A stretch of 22,600 nucleotides of DNA from an uncultured Mycoplasmatota bacterium (GCA_900548725.1 URLV01000019.1:1-22600), one strand, 5' to 3'; positions 14,296 to 22,592 are shown, numbered from the stretch's first letter. Numbers and translations: made by a program. The notes: generated by a model not told the origin, from the letters alone.

Positions 14296-15255
14296 TTATT
14301 TTTCTAAATAATATGCATAATATTCATCAAATGTTAAATTTTCTTTATAAATTTTATAGGCATCAACTTTTCCAACATATCTATAATGCCAAGATTCATA
14401 ATTATATCCTGTTAAATATTCTTTTCCTTTAGGATATCTAAGTATAAATCCGTATTTATATGCATTTTCACTTAGCCATCTAAATGCATCAGATTCTTCA
14501 AAATTACTTGTTGTTGATGAACCACTTGTAAATATATCTAGTGATAATCCAGTTTGATGTTCAGAATAACCTGCTCTTGCAGCATATTTATCTGCATAAC
14601 TAATTCCTTTTGAATAATAAAATTCTTTATATACTTCCTCTTGTCTTTCATAAGACCTATAACTACTGTTTGCAATTAACTTTATATTATCCTCTTTAGC
14701 TTTTTTAGCCATTTCTACAAATGCATCATTTGTTTCTTTTGTAACTCTATTGTTAGCATAAGAATAATTTATATCAACATCAACTATATCATTTGGTATA
14801 AAATCTTGTTTTAAATAATAGAATTTATTTACAAGTATTAAGTTTTCTTTACTTAAATCAGTCTCTTTAACAACTTTATTATCATACCACTCATTATTAG
14901 CATGTACATTAACTATTGCTACAACATCACTGTAACTAGTCTTTTTATTTTTTGATTTATATTCCAAATAATCATTTAAATTTTTTTCTAAAAAATATTT
15001 TTCATTTAATAAATCAATTATATAATCATTTTTTTCATTGTCTACAAAATATTTTTCATTTTCATCATTTAATCTTTTTATTATTAATTTCGATTCTTCT
15101 AAAGTATATCCTTTTTCTGTTAATTTGTATTCGTTTGTTTGATGATATTTATATTCTTTATATTTATTTATACCAAGTATAATTCCTATAATTAAAATAA
15201 TTATGATTATTAAACTATTTCTTGCACTCTTTTTTAACTTTCTTTTTTTTGCCAT
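14296..15255 (-). CDS. vanY: VanY-type D-alanyl-D-alanine carboxypeptidase
   Basis: A zinc peptidase that trims the terminal D-Ala from peptidoglycan peptides. 319 residues: basic N-terminus, one membrane anchor at about 14-28, a helical stalk, a region 'KTSYSDVVAIVNVHANNEWY', then the peptidase domain with NSSYRSYERQEEVY, SEHQTGLSLDIF (His233 and Asp240, the SxHxxGxxxD zinc motif) and ESWHYRYVG (Glu287, His290). All zinc and catalytic residues are in place. No vancomycin-resistance genes are near, so this is a housekeeping wall enzyme of the DacB/VanY class. The start is preceded by AAAGGAG that lies inside the 32-residue peptide gene. Confidence 0.93.
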   Translation of the reverse strand: MAKKRKLKKSARNSLIIIIILIIGIILGINKYKEYKYHQTNEYKLTEKGYTLEESKLIIKRLNDENEKYFVDNEKNDYIIDLLNEKYFLEKNLNDYLEYKSKNKKTSYSDVVAIVNVHANNEWYDNKVVKETDLSKENLILVNKFYYLKQDFIPNDIVDVDINYSYANNRVTKETNDAFVEMAKKAKEDNIKLIANSSYRSYERQEEVYKEFYYSKGISYADKYAARAGYSEHQTGLSLDIFTSGSSTTSNFEESDAFRWLSENAYKYGFILRYPKGKEYLTGYNYESWHYRYVGKVDAYKIYKENLTFDEYYAYYLEK

Positions 15256-15256
15256 A

Positions 15257-15355
15257 CTATACTCCTTTTGATAAGAAATATCCTATAATTATTCCTATAC
15301 AAACAATTATTAAAAATACTACTATCGCAATTATTACATCAATCTTTTTATCCAT
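15257..15355 (-). CDS. 32-residue single-helix membrane peptide
   Basis: Reads MDKKIDVIIAIVVFLIIVCI GIIIGYFLSKGV, then stop. A charged N-terminus, one helix of about 20 residues and a short basic tail make a type I- or II-like membrane peptide. The ATG follows AGGTGAT at good spacing, and the stop lies one base before the vanY ATG, so the vanY ribosome binding site is inside this gene. It looks like part of the same operon. Too short for family assignment; it may partner VanY or be regulatory. Confidence 0.6.
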   Translation of the reverse strand: MDKKIDVIIAIVVFLIIVCIGIIIGYFLSKGV

Positions 15356-15363
15356 ATTATCAC

Positions 15364-15615
15364 CTATTCACTAAAATTTTCTAAAAATTTATTTACAAAT
15401 ATATTTTTTAAAAAATCTATATCATTAATATTATTTATTGGTATTAATGTATTATTAGTTGTTTGTTTAAAGAATACACTTTCTTCTGTTGGTAACTCTG
15501 TAATATTATCTACTTCTAAAGTTAAATAGAAAATATTACCATTTTCAACTGTACTATCTGTTATCATATATTTCTTATTATTAGAAAGCGTAATTATTGA
15601 ACCATTTTCTATCAT
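15364..15615 (-). CDS. Small uncharacterised protein
   Basis: 83 residues beginning MIENGSIITLSNNKKYMITD. The pattern (a beta-rich first half asking for 'ENGNIFYLTLEVDN', then a short helix IDFLKNIFVNKFLENFSE) resembles small conserved Firmicutes proteins with a DUF1292-like look, but I cannot place it. Its ATG overlaps the previous stop by one base (TAATG), so it is translationally coupled to the 202-residue gene; eight bases separate its stop from the membrane peptide start. Confidence 0.65.
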   Translation of the reverse strand: MIENGSIITLSNNKKYMITDSTVENGNIFYLTLEVDNITELPTEESVFFKQTTNNTLIPINNINDIDFLKNIFVNKFLENFSE

Positions 15616-16223
15616 TAAAATCTACCCAACCCTTTTTGCATTAATTCTTCTTTTTCTGAAATTTTTCTAATATTTTCTGTTTCCTGTTTCGGAAATTTAT
15701 TTTCATATTTATAATTATATTTTTTATTTAATAATAAAGATGTTAGTCTACTATTTATATATTCTTTACTAAATAAAGTACTATCAATATCATTTCTTAA
15801 TAATTTTAATTTTATATTTGCATATATTACTTTTAAAAAAGTGTCTTTACTTACTTCATTACCTGAATTATCAAATATATGTCCATCTTTTAAACTAAAA
15901 TTTAATTCTTTTAATATTTTATTCATAAAAATATTAATACATTGTTTTAATTTATTTTTATCTTTAGATTTAATATCAGTTATTGTGTATTCAGTAGTTT
16001 CTTTTTCTTTAGGAGTATTTTCTTTTGGTAATTCTATTTCTTCATTTAATCTATTTAATAATGTCTGATAATAACTATTATCTTTTTTTTCTATTTTTTT
16101 TAAAGTATCTATACAATTTAGATACATGTCTTTATATATTTTTTTAGTATTTACATTTTTTGTACTTATATATGCATTATACAAAGTATTGATTGTCTCA
16201 TAAATATCTTTAATCTCTTTCAT
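15615..16223 (-). CDS. Uncharacterised helical protein, first gene of the vanY unit
   Basis: 202 residues, Lys/Asn-rich and mostly helical. No signal peptide or membrane helix. The first 80 residues form a helical bundle-like segment (DIYETINTLYNAYISTKNVN), followed by a Lys/Glu/Thr linker and a second helical domain ('KQCINIFMNKILKELNFSLK', 'GHIFDNSGNEVSKDTFLKVI'). I do not recognise it. The ATG follows AGGGTGATGAT and a promoter at 16242-16270. Confidence 0.7.
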   Translation of the reverse strand: MKEIKDIYETINTLYNAYISTKNVNTKKIYKDMYLNCIDTLKKIEKKDNSYYQTLLNRLNEEIELPKENTPKEKETTEYTITDIKSKDKNKLKQCINIFMNKILKELNFSLKDGHIFDNSGNEVSKDTFLKVIYANIKLKLLRNDIDSTLFSKEYINSRLTSLLLNKKYNYKYENKFPKQETENIRKISEKEELMQKGLGRF

Positions 16224-16241
16224 ATCATCACCCTACTATTA

Positions 16242-16270
16242 ATTATAAAATATATATTATAAAAAGTAAA
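16242..16270 (-). promoter_or_regulatory. Probable promoter of the vanY unit
   Basis: -35 TTTACT (16270-16265) and -10 TATAAT (16247-16242), 17-base spacer, minus strand. The -35 has four of six consensus bases. Confidence 0.5.
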
Positions 16271-16297
16271 TAACGAATAGCAAAAACTATTCGTTAT
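16270..16297 (-). terminator. Terminator after the Asn-rich membrane protein
   Basis: ATAACGAATAG (16270-16280) and CTATTCGTTAT (16287-16297) pair perfectly over 11 bp with loop CAAAAA; the minus strand then reads TTACTTTTTAT. It overlaps the stop codon of the gene. Confidence 0.75.
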
Positions 16298-17462
16298 CTG
16301 TACCACATACTGGACATATAGAAACAATATCTGGCATTTCTGAACCACATGATTTACATATCTTTTTAGTATTTATTGTATTATCTTGTACTGTACTGTT
16401 TATTACATTATTATTTGCAATATTATTTGTATTTAATGGTTCATTTTCTATTACTGGTTTTACATTAAAAGCATTAACATTTGAATTAGAATTCATGTCT
16501 AATGTTTCAACGTTAGCTGTACTTGTTACTGATGTTTCTACATTATTTTCTAGATTATTAACTGGTATATCGTTATTTATGTTTGTATCAATTTTCGTTG
16601 CGGAAACTTCATTATTTACATTAGTGTCTAAAACTGGTGCTTCTAAAGTAATATTGTTGGCAGTATTATTTTCATTATTTGTTTGTTCAATATTATTTAC
16701 AGCATTACTTTCCAAAGTTGGAATATTTTCAACAGGATTATTATTAATACTATTATCATTTGTTGTATTTTCATTAATTACTGGAATGTTTTCTAATGGG
16801 TTAGTAGTAATATTATTACTGTTATTTGTGCTTTCACTTATAGTTTGAATGTTGTCTGATTGATTATCAGATACAGTATTATTTGCATTACTTTCTATAC
16901 TACTATTATTTGAATTATTGTTCTCTACTGTTGGAATTTCATTATTTATTGCAGGATTAATATCTACAGTTTGTATAGGTTCTATTCCAACTGTTTCATT
17001 GTTTGGGTTCGTGTTATTATTATTTATAACGTTCATAGCATCAAAATTATTTGTACTTTCATTGTTACTTGATTCTTCTTTTGTATCAGAGAATGCTAGC
17101 AATGGAATAAATATTACTGGTAAGAAAATCATACCTATACCAAATCCTGTACTCTTACCAAAACTTTTTGCCATAGAAATATTTATTTTAATAATTGCAT
17201 AAATATTTACAAATGGTATAAGTAACAGTAAGAAATAAATCATTGATAGATTTGCAACTTGTATTTGTACTATTACATTATATATTGGAACAAGTGTTGC
17301 CCAACCTGGTTTACCTTTCTTACTAAATATTTTCCAATAAGATATAATCATAATTATACCCAAAATTGATGCAAAAATTGCCATTCCAAAAAATAATGCA
17401 CTTAATGTTGAATTTGTTCCTGTTGTTTCTGCCAATGTAGCAAAATCATAACTATCTGTCAT
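16287..17462 (-). CDS. Membrane protein with DUF5684-like domain, Asn-rich linker and zinc ribbon
   Basis: 391 residues. The N-terminal third has about three membrane helices with 'YWKIFSKKGKPGWATLVPIY' and NVIVQIQVANLS, the GKPGWA-x-LVPIYN motif of DUF5684-type proteins also seen near signal peptidases. Residues about 130-365 are a low-complexity linker extremely rich in Asn, Thr, Glu and Ser with repeated 'NPxENIPxxE'-like units. The C-terminus is a zinc ribbon: KKICKSCGSEMPDIVSICPVCG with two CxxC pairs. The linker is predicted to be disordered. Orientation suggests the ribbon is cytoplasmic. It has its own promoter and terminator, so it is a single-gene unit; function is unknown. Confidence 0.8.
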   Translation of the reverse strand: MTDSYDFATLAETTGTNSTLSALFFGMAIFASILGIIMIISYWKIFSKKGKPGWATLVPIYNVIVQIQVANLSMIYFLLLLIPFVNIYAIIKINISMAKSFGKSTGFGIGMIFLPVIFIPLLAFSDTKEESSNNESTNNFDAMNVINNNNTNPNNETVGIEPIQTVDINPAINNEIPTVENNNSNNSSIESNANNTVSDNQSDNIQTISESTNNSNNITTNPLENIPVINENTTNDNSINNNPVENIPTLESNAVNNIEQTNNENNTANNITLEAPVLDTNVNNEVSATKIDTNINNDIPVNNLENNVETSVTSTANVETLDMNSNSNVNAFNVKPVIENEPLNTNNIANNNVINSTVQDNTINTKKICKSCGSEMPDIVSICPVCGTDNE

Positions 17463-17487
17463 TTTTAAACTCCTCTCTCTATTATAA

Positions 17488-17516
17488 ATTATATAAAAAT
17501 TAGTAAATTAATGCAA
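17488..17516 (-). promoter_or_regulatory. Promoter of the zinc-ribbon membrane protein
   Basis: -35 TTGCAT (17516-17511), 17-base spacer, -10 TATAAT (17493-17488), minus strand, followed by GAGAGAGGAG before the ATG at 17462. Confidence 0.75.
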
Positions 17517-17540
17517 GAAAAAACTACTATTTAAGTAGTT
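17516..17540 (-). terminator. Terminator after valS
   Basis: AACTACT (17522-17528), loop ATTTA, AGTAGTT (17534-17540), followed on the minus strand by six Ts and CTTGC. It overlaps the valS stop codon at 17527. Confidence 0.75.
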
Positions 17541-20052
17541 CTTCCAATTTTTTCTTTTCTTCTTCAAGTTTTTTTCTATCTAACTCAACTATATTTTTTG
17601 GAGCTTTATTTACGTAGTTTTCATTTGATAATAATTTTTCTCTTCTTTCTATAGAAGATTTTAATAATTTTATTTGTCCTTCTTTTAATACTTTTTCAGC
17701 TTCTGTTTCTATTTTTTCAAAATATATAGTTGCTTTTATTTTATTTGAAAATACTTTATAAGATTTCATACCTAAAGGTTTATCAACTAAATTATCATTT
17801 AATTTTAACATTTTTACTATTAAATCATTATTATCTGTAGTATCAAACATTACTTTCATATCTTTAGTAATGTTATTTTCTGCTTTAATATTTCTAAAAT
17901 TTTTAATGAATTCTATTTCATCATCTACAACTTGTTCTTCTAATTCAAATATATATTTTTTGTTATGTTTAGGGTATGTAGAAATCATAATTGATTCTGT
18001 TTCTTTAACTGGTAACATACTATATATTTCTTCAGTAACATATGGCATAAATGGATGTAATATTTTTAATATATTTGTAAGTATATAACACAATACACTC
18101 TTAGTAGTATTACTATCTATTGTATATTTTGCCATTTCTATATAGTAATCACAGAAATAATTCCATGTAAATTCGTAAATAGCACTACCTGCATTATTAA
18201 ATTGATATTTATCCATAAATTTCTTTACAGTACTTAAAGTATTTTCAAATTTAGTTAATATCCATTTATCTACTGGTTCTAAGTTTTCTAATTTAACTTC
18301 TTTTAAATCTTCTATATTTGATAATACAAATCTTGATGCATTCCATATTTTATTAATATAGTTCCATGTAGATTTAATTTTTTCTTCATCGAATCTCATA
18401 TCTGTTCCTGGAGCAACATCTGTTGCTAGGTAATATCTTAATGCATCAGCACCATATAAATCTATCATATCAAATGGGTCAATTCCATTACCTAAACTTT
18501 TTGAAAATTTTCTACCTTGTTTATCACGTATTAAGCCATGTATTAAACAATCATTAAATGGTCTTTTACCTAATATTTCTTCTCCTTGGAATGTCATTCT
18601 ATTCACCCAGAATGGAATAATATCATATCCAGTAACTAATACATTATTAGGATAATATCTATTTACTAAGTCCATGTTATTAGGCCAACCTAATGTTGCA
18701 AAAGGCCATAATGCACTAGAGAACCATGTATCAAGAACATCTTCATCTTGTACCCAACCTTCTCCTTTAGGTGCTTCCATTCCTACATAAACTTCATCAC
18801 CCTTATACCAAGCAGGAATTCTATGTCCCCACCACAATTGTCTTGAAATACACCAATCGTAAGTTATTTCCATCCAGTGATTCATAGTTTTTTCAAAACT
18901 TGTTGGTACAAAATGTACTTTAGTTTTTGTATCACGTTGATTTTCTAATACTTTATTTGCTAAAGGTCTCATTTTAACAAACCATTGTTTTTTTATCATA
19001 GGTTCTATTATTGCGTTAGTTCTTTCACTGTGACCTACTTCATGAACAATGGGCTCAACTTTTATAAGTATACCAGTATTTTTTAATTCTTCTATAACTT
19101 TTTCTCTAGCATCTTCTCTTGTTAATCCTTTATAATTACCACAATTTTCATTTAAAGTAGCGTCATCATTCATTATAATGATTCTCTCTAAATTATGTCT
19201 ATTTCCTACTTCAAAGTCATTAGGGTCACTTGCAGGAGTAATTTTTACAGCTCCTGTACCTTTAGTCATATCAGCATGTTCATCTGTTATAACTGGAATA
19301 GGTTTATTAAGTATTGGTAATATTACATTCTTTCCAATATAATTTTTATATCTAGGATCATTTTCATTAACCGCAACTGCTGTATCTCCAAATAAAGTTT
19401 CTGGACGAGTTGTTGCAACAACTATAAAATCTTCACTATCTTCTAACTTATATTTTAAATGATAGTATGCACTTTTTTCTTCACTATAAATAACTTCTTC
19501 ATTAGATAATGCTGTTTTAGCAATTGGATCCCAATTTATTAATTTTTCTCCACGATATATCAGTCCTTTATTATAATAATCTACAAAAACTTTTTTTATT
19601 GCATCTTCCATACCTTTATCTAAAGTAAATCTTTCTTTAGTATAATCAAGTGAGACACCTAATTTAGCCCATTGCTTTCTAATATATTCTGCATGCTCAT
19701 TAGTCCATTTCCAACATTCATCTAAGAAACCTTCTCTTCCAACTTTATATTTATCTTTACCATTGTCTTTAAGTCTTTTAACAACTTTTGCTTCAGTTGC
19801 AATGGCAGCATGATCCATTCCAGGTAGCCATAAAGTATCATAACCTTCCATTCTTTTATATCTTATAATTGCATCTTGAAGAGCAACATCAAGTGCATGT
19901 CCCAAATGTAATACACCTGTAACGTTAGGTGGAGGTAATACTATACAAAATGGTTTTTTATTTTTATCGCCACTCTTAAAATATCCTTTTTCCATCCAGT
20001 AATCATATTTACCACATTCAACTTTTTCATGATTATATTTTTTGTCCATCAT
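17527..20052 (-). CDS. valS: Valyl-tRNA synthetase
   Basis: Charges tRNA-Val. 841 residues with class I motifs: 'PPPNVTGVLHLGHALDVALQ' (HLGH at 49-52), 'WLPGMDHAAIATEAKVVKRL', the CP1 editing domain (ATTRPETLFGDTAVAVNEND, TPASDPNDFEVGNRH), the KMSKS-type loop GRKFSKSLGNGIDPFD near residue 517, an anticodon-binding domain, and the Val-specific C-terminal coiled arm (LLKSSIERREKLLSN... KLEEEKKKLEELLK). The start is the first of two ATGs (20052 or 20049), overlapping the HD gene stop as ATGA. It is controlled through the T-box upstream of the HD gene. Confidence 0.98.
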   Translation of the reverse strand: MMDKKYNHEKVECGKYDYWMEKGYFKSGDKNKKPFCIVLPPPNVTGVLHLGHALDVALQDAIIRYKRMEGYDTLWLPGMDHAAIATEAKVVKRLKDNGKDKYKVGREGFLDECWKWTNEHAEYIRKQWAKLGVSLDYTKERFTLDKGMEDAIKKVFVDYYNKGLIYRGEKLINWDPIAKTALSNEEVIYSEEKSAYYHLKYKLEDSEDFIVVATTRPETLFGDTAVAVNENDPRYKNYIGKNVILPILNKPIPVITDEHADMTKGTGAVKITPASDPNDFEVGNRHNLERIIIMNDDATLNENCGNYKGLTREDAREKVIEELKNTGILIKVEPIVHEVGHSERTNAIIEPMIKKQWFVKMRPLANKVLENQRDTKTKVHFVPTSFEKTMNHWMEITYDWCISRQLWWGHRIPAWYKGDEVYVGMEAPKGEGWVQDEDVLDTWFSSALWPFATLGWPNNMDLVNRYYPNNVLVTGYDIIPFWVNRMTFQGEEILGKRPFNDCLIHGLIRDKQGRKFSKSLGNGIDPFDMIDLYGADALRYYLATDVAPGTDMRFDEEKIKSTWNYINKIWNASRFVLSNIEDLKEVKLENLEPVDKWILTKFENTLSTVKKFMDKYQFNNAGSAIYEFTWNYFCDYYIEMAKYTIDSNTTKSVLCYILTNILKILHPFMPYVTEEIYSMLPVKETESIMISTYPKHNKKYIFELEEQVVDDEIEFIKNFRNIKAENNITKDMKVMFDTTDNNDLIVKMLKLNDNLVDKPLGMKSYKVFSNKIKATIYFEKIETEAEKVLKEGQIKLLKSSIERREKLLSNENYVNKAPKNIVELDRKKLEEEKKKLEELLK

Positions 20053-20786
20053 TTTATTTCATTCCTCTCATCTATATATTTATTTATATAATCAAAATAC
20101 TCTTTAAAAATCTCTTTATGTTCTATATCTTTATATATTTTTTCTATTAATTTATTTTTCTTTAAGTGTTTAAACGAATATGTATAATTTAAATCAAATA
20201 CAAAAGCTATATACAATAAAACTTTATCATTTAAATTTCTAACATTTTTATAACTGATTACTTCATGATTATAAAATTTTTTTTTTATTTCATCAGTAAT
20301 TTCATCATCACATTCTAATATTAAATTTTTATCAATAGAAAATAAATAAAATATATCTAACTTATCTGCATCTCTAATTACTCTACAAATTCTTTTGTTA
20401 TGATCGCTTAAATTATCATCTACATAAGCTTTATTATGGTATTTTATTGCATCATATATTTCATCATACAAAGTTTTATCAGTTTCAAAATTTATAATTT
20501 CATTATCATCAAATAATAATTTTACACCTAAATCACCATGATCAATAGAATTTATATCACTGTATGTTTGATAATTTTTCCATTGACTAAATCTACCATA
20601 ATCATGCAATAATCCAGCAATTTTGCATATATGACAATCCACTTTATTAAACTTAGATTTTATTGCTATTTTATTTGCAATCTTCATAACTCTTAAAGAA
20701 TGTTCATACTTAAATTTTATTTGTTTATCTTTTAAATTAAATTTGTATACGTAATCATCAAAATTTATTAAAGATTTTATATCCAT
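20049..20786 (-). CDS. HD-domain hydrolase co-transcribed with valS
   Basis: 245 residues with an HD metal-dependent phosphohydrolase fold: His29 in YEHSLRVM, the HD pair His61-Asp62 in AGLLHDYGRFSQW, His83 in SIDHGDLG, His117 in IKYHNKAY, and Asp141 in RVIRDADKLDIFYL. All metal ligands are present, so it is likely active on a nucleotide or phospho-compound; the natural substrate is unknown. It begins the T-box-controlled operon: GGAAAGGG precedes its ATG and its TGA overlaps the valS start. Placement suggests a role tied to valine or tRNA supply, but this is inference. Confidence 0.85.
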   Translation of the reverse strand: MDIKSLINFDDYVYKFNLKDKQIKFKYEHSLRVMKIANKIAIKSKFNKVDCHICKIAGLLHDYGRFSQWKNYQTYSDINSIDHGDLGVKLLFDDNEIINFETDKTLYDEIYDAIKYHNKAYVDDNLSDHNKRICRVIRDADKLDIFYLFSIDKNLILECDDEITDEIKKKFYNHEVISYKNVRNLNDKVLLYIAFVFDLNYTYSFKHLKKNKLIEKIYKDIEHKEIFKEYFDYINKYIDERNEIK

Positions 20787-20807
20787 TTTTTACAACCCTT
20801 TCCAATA

Positions 20808-21021
20808 TAAAAACACGATATTCCTAAGGACGAAATACCGTGCTACCACCTTAATTCATGTAATAAATTACATCTCAAAACTTTAACGCAGTTAACGTAA
20901 TATTCTACTAATTTCAAATATTCTGTTCCATTGCTACCTTCTATTACAACTTTTATTAGTTTACACCAACCACTAACTCTCTTTAAAAAGTATATAATGT
21001 ACTCCTCAACTTCATAACATT
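20808..21021 (-). promoter_or_regulatory. T-box riboswitch, valine type (specifier GUA)
   Basis: The leader of the HD-valS operon on the minus strand has Stem I features (AGAGAGTTAGTGGTTGGTG near 20990-20967, forming a TTAGT/ACTAA terminal stem), a specifier region GAAGGTAGC in which GTA (20937-20935) is a valine codon, the T-box core AAGGTGGTAGCACGG (about 20852-20838), and a terminator CACGGTATT/AATATCGTG (20842-20834 and 20822-20814) followed by TTTTT. AAGGTGG can instead pair with CGTCCTT to form the antiterminator. Uncharged tRNA-Val would favour read-through. The core is a variant of the usual TGGNACCGCG. Confidence 0.9.
20814..20842 (-). terminator. T-box terminator hairpin
   Basis: A 9-bp stem with one G-U pair, CACGGTATT/AATATCGTG, followed by five Ts on the minus strand. 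It is mutually exclusive with the antiterminator pairing of AAGGTGG. Confidence 0.85.
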
Positions 21022-21027
21022 TCCTAT

Positions 21028-21056
21028 ATTATAAAATACTTTTTTTATTTTTTCAA
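21028..21056 (-). promoter_or_regulatory. Promoter of the T-box-HD-valS operon
   Basis: -35 TTGAAA (21056-21051), 17-base spacer, -10 TATAAT (21033-21028), minus strand, just before Stem I. It lies back to back with the pilB promoter, the two -35 boxes nine bases apart. Confidence 0.85.
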
Positions 21057-21065
21057 GAAAAATTA

Positions 21066-21094
21066 TTGATATTAATTAAAATATATTTTATAAT
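21066..21094 (+). promoter_or_regulatory. Promoter of the PilB-type ATPase gene
   Basis: -35 TTGATA (21066-21071), 17-base spacer, -10 TATAAT (21089-21094), plus strand, 26 bases before the ATG at 21120. Confidence 0.85.
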
Positions 21095-21119
21095 TAATTA
21101 TAGAATAAGGAGCGGTGTT

Positions 21120-22520
21120 ATGAATAATGATGAAAATGTATATAATGATATAATGCAAAATAATAATTCTAATACTCATCCTACTAACTTTATGAAAACT
21201 TACGATTATGAAAACGTTGCTATTACTGATATAGTAAATAATATAATTGTTGATTCTATAGATAATAAAGCAAGTGATATTCATTTCAATCCTACTGAAG
21301 ATGGTATTGTTATTAGAATACGTATAGATGGTGAACTTAGAAATTATGCTAATGTTCCTAGCTATGTTAAGAAAAATATGATTACTCGTATAAAAATACT
21401 AGCTGGTATGAATATTACTGAAAGTAGAATTCCTCAAGATGGTGCTATCAAACAAAAAATATTAGATAAAGACGTTGACTTGCGTGTATCTTCTCTTCCA
21501 ACTAATATGGGTGAAAATATTGTTATTCGTATCTTAGATTATACTATGAGTAGTCAAGGTATTGAAACTTTAGGTTTTAATGAAACTAATTTAAAAAAAT
21601 TAATTAAAATGATAAATGAACCAAATGGTATTATATTAGTAACTGGTGCTACTGGTAGTGGTAAATCAACTACTGTATACTCTATTCTACAGAGACTTAA
21701 TACTGTAGACAGAAATATAATTACAGTTGAAGACCCAATAGAAATGAATATACCTGGGGTTAATCAAGTACAAGTTATTAGTGATATAGGTTTAACATTT
21801 GCAGCAAGTTTACGTAGTATCTTGCGTCAAGACCCCGATATTATAATGATCGGAGAAATAAGAGATGATGAAACTGCTAGAATTGCTGTACGTGCTTCTA
21901 TTACAGGTCACTTAGTTCTTTCTACAATCCATACAAATAGTGCCTTAAATACTATTGAAAGATTAACAGATATGAACATTGAGAGATATTTATTGGGTAC
22001 TGCATTAACAGGTATAATAAGTCAAAAATTAACAAAAAAATTATGTCCGTATTGTAGAGGTGTTAGGCCTACTACACCATATGAAAAGAAAGTATTTAAA
22101 AATAGTTTAAATTTAGATATTAATGAAATATATGAAGCAAAAGGTTGTGACAAATGTCATGAAGGATATAAAGGTCGTATGGCGATACATGAAGTATTAT
22201 TACTAAATCAAGAAATCAGAGATGCAATAACAAATAATATGAAAAAAGAAGATTTAAGAGATTTAGTATATGGTAGTGGTACTATAACAATGCTTCAAGA
22301 TGGTTTAACTAAAGTCATAAATGGAGACACTACTTTTGAAGAATTAATGAAAGCTATTGACGTAGATGATTCAGATTTAACAACTAAAGGTTTATCAGAA
22401 TCACTTGAAATATCTGAAAAAAATAAAGATGTACTAAAAAATAATGATAATTATAAAAAACTACAACAAAAAACAGATTCAGATTATGAAGTATTTGATT
22501 TAGATTTCTTAAATAAATAA
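21120..22520 (+). CDS. PilB/GspE-type secretion ATPase (ComGA-like)
   Basis: Hexameric ATPase that powers assembly of type IV pili, pseudopili or type II secretion. I start it at ATG 21120, with AAGGAG (21107-21112) seven bases upstream; 466 residues. An earlier in-frame ATG at 21066 lies inside the -35 box and is rejected. Motifs: 'ASDIHFNPTEDGIVIRIRID', Walker A GATGSGKST (about 176-184), Asp box, Walker B DPDIIMIGEIRD (about 238-249), His box 'ASITGHLVLSTIHTNSA', and the zinc tetracysteine CPYC...CDKC (about 308-311 and 342-345). The large N-terminal MshEN/T2SSE domain is absent; only about 35 residues precede the core. It ends in an acidic tail. With ComEA/ComEC in the window it is a candidate ComGA, but no comGB follows before two terminators. 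Confidence 0.92.
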   Translation: MNNDENVYNDIMQNNNSNTHPTNFMKTYDYENVAITDIVNNIIVDSIDNKASDIHFNPTEDGIVIRIRIDGELRNYANVPSYVKKNMITRIKILAGMNITESRIPQDGAIKQKILDKDVDLRVSSLPTNMGENIVIRILDYTMSSQGIETLGFNETNLKKLIKMINEPNGIILVTGATGSGKSTTVYSILQRLNTVDRNIITVEDPIEMNIPGVNQVQVISDIGLTFAASLRSILRQDPDIIMIGEIRDDETARIAVRASITGHLVLSTIHTNSALNTIERLTDMNIERYLLGTALTGIISQKLTKKLCPYCRGVRPTTPYEKKVFKNSLNLDINEIYEAKGCDKCHEGYKGRMAIHEVLLLNQEIRDAITNNMKKEDLRDLVYGSGTITMLQDGLTKVINGDTTFEELMKAIDVDDSDLTTKGLSESLEISEKNKDVLKNNDNYKKLQQKTDSDYEVFDLDFLNK

Positions 22521-22548
22521 AACTAAGTATAATTGTTCTACTTAGTTT
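22520..22548 (+). terminator. Terminator after the PilB-type gene
   Basis: AAACTAAGTA (22520-22529) and TACTTAGTTT (22539-22548) form a 10-bp stem beginning at the stop codon, followed by TCC with only the stem's own Ts as a tract. Confidence 0.65.
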
Positions 22549-22567
22549 TCCTAAATTGAAATTTGAA

Positions 22568-22592
22568 CCGCACCACTAGGGTGCGGCTTTTT
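22568..22592 (+). terminator. Second, GC-rich terminator
   Basis: CCGCACC (22568-22574), loop ACTAG, GGTGCGG (22580-22586), then CTTTTT. It is the most GC-rich stem in the window. Confidence 0.85.

Noticed and set aside
14296..15255. VanY as vancomycin resistance
   Set aside because: No vanH, vanA/B, vanX or vanS/R genes are adjacent; the stand-alone carboxypeptidase is common in susceptible bacteria.
16495..17202. Hydrophobic plus-strand frames opposite the Asn-rich linker
   Set aside because: Asn/Thr codons read backwards give Ile/Val/Leu codons; no start signals are present.
21066..21119. Upstream ATG of the PilB-type gene, adding 18 residues
   Set aside because: The ATG lies inside the -35 box of the gene's own promoter and has no ribosome binding site; ATG 21120 has AAGGAG at good spacing.
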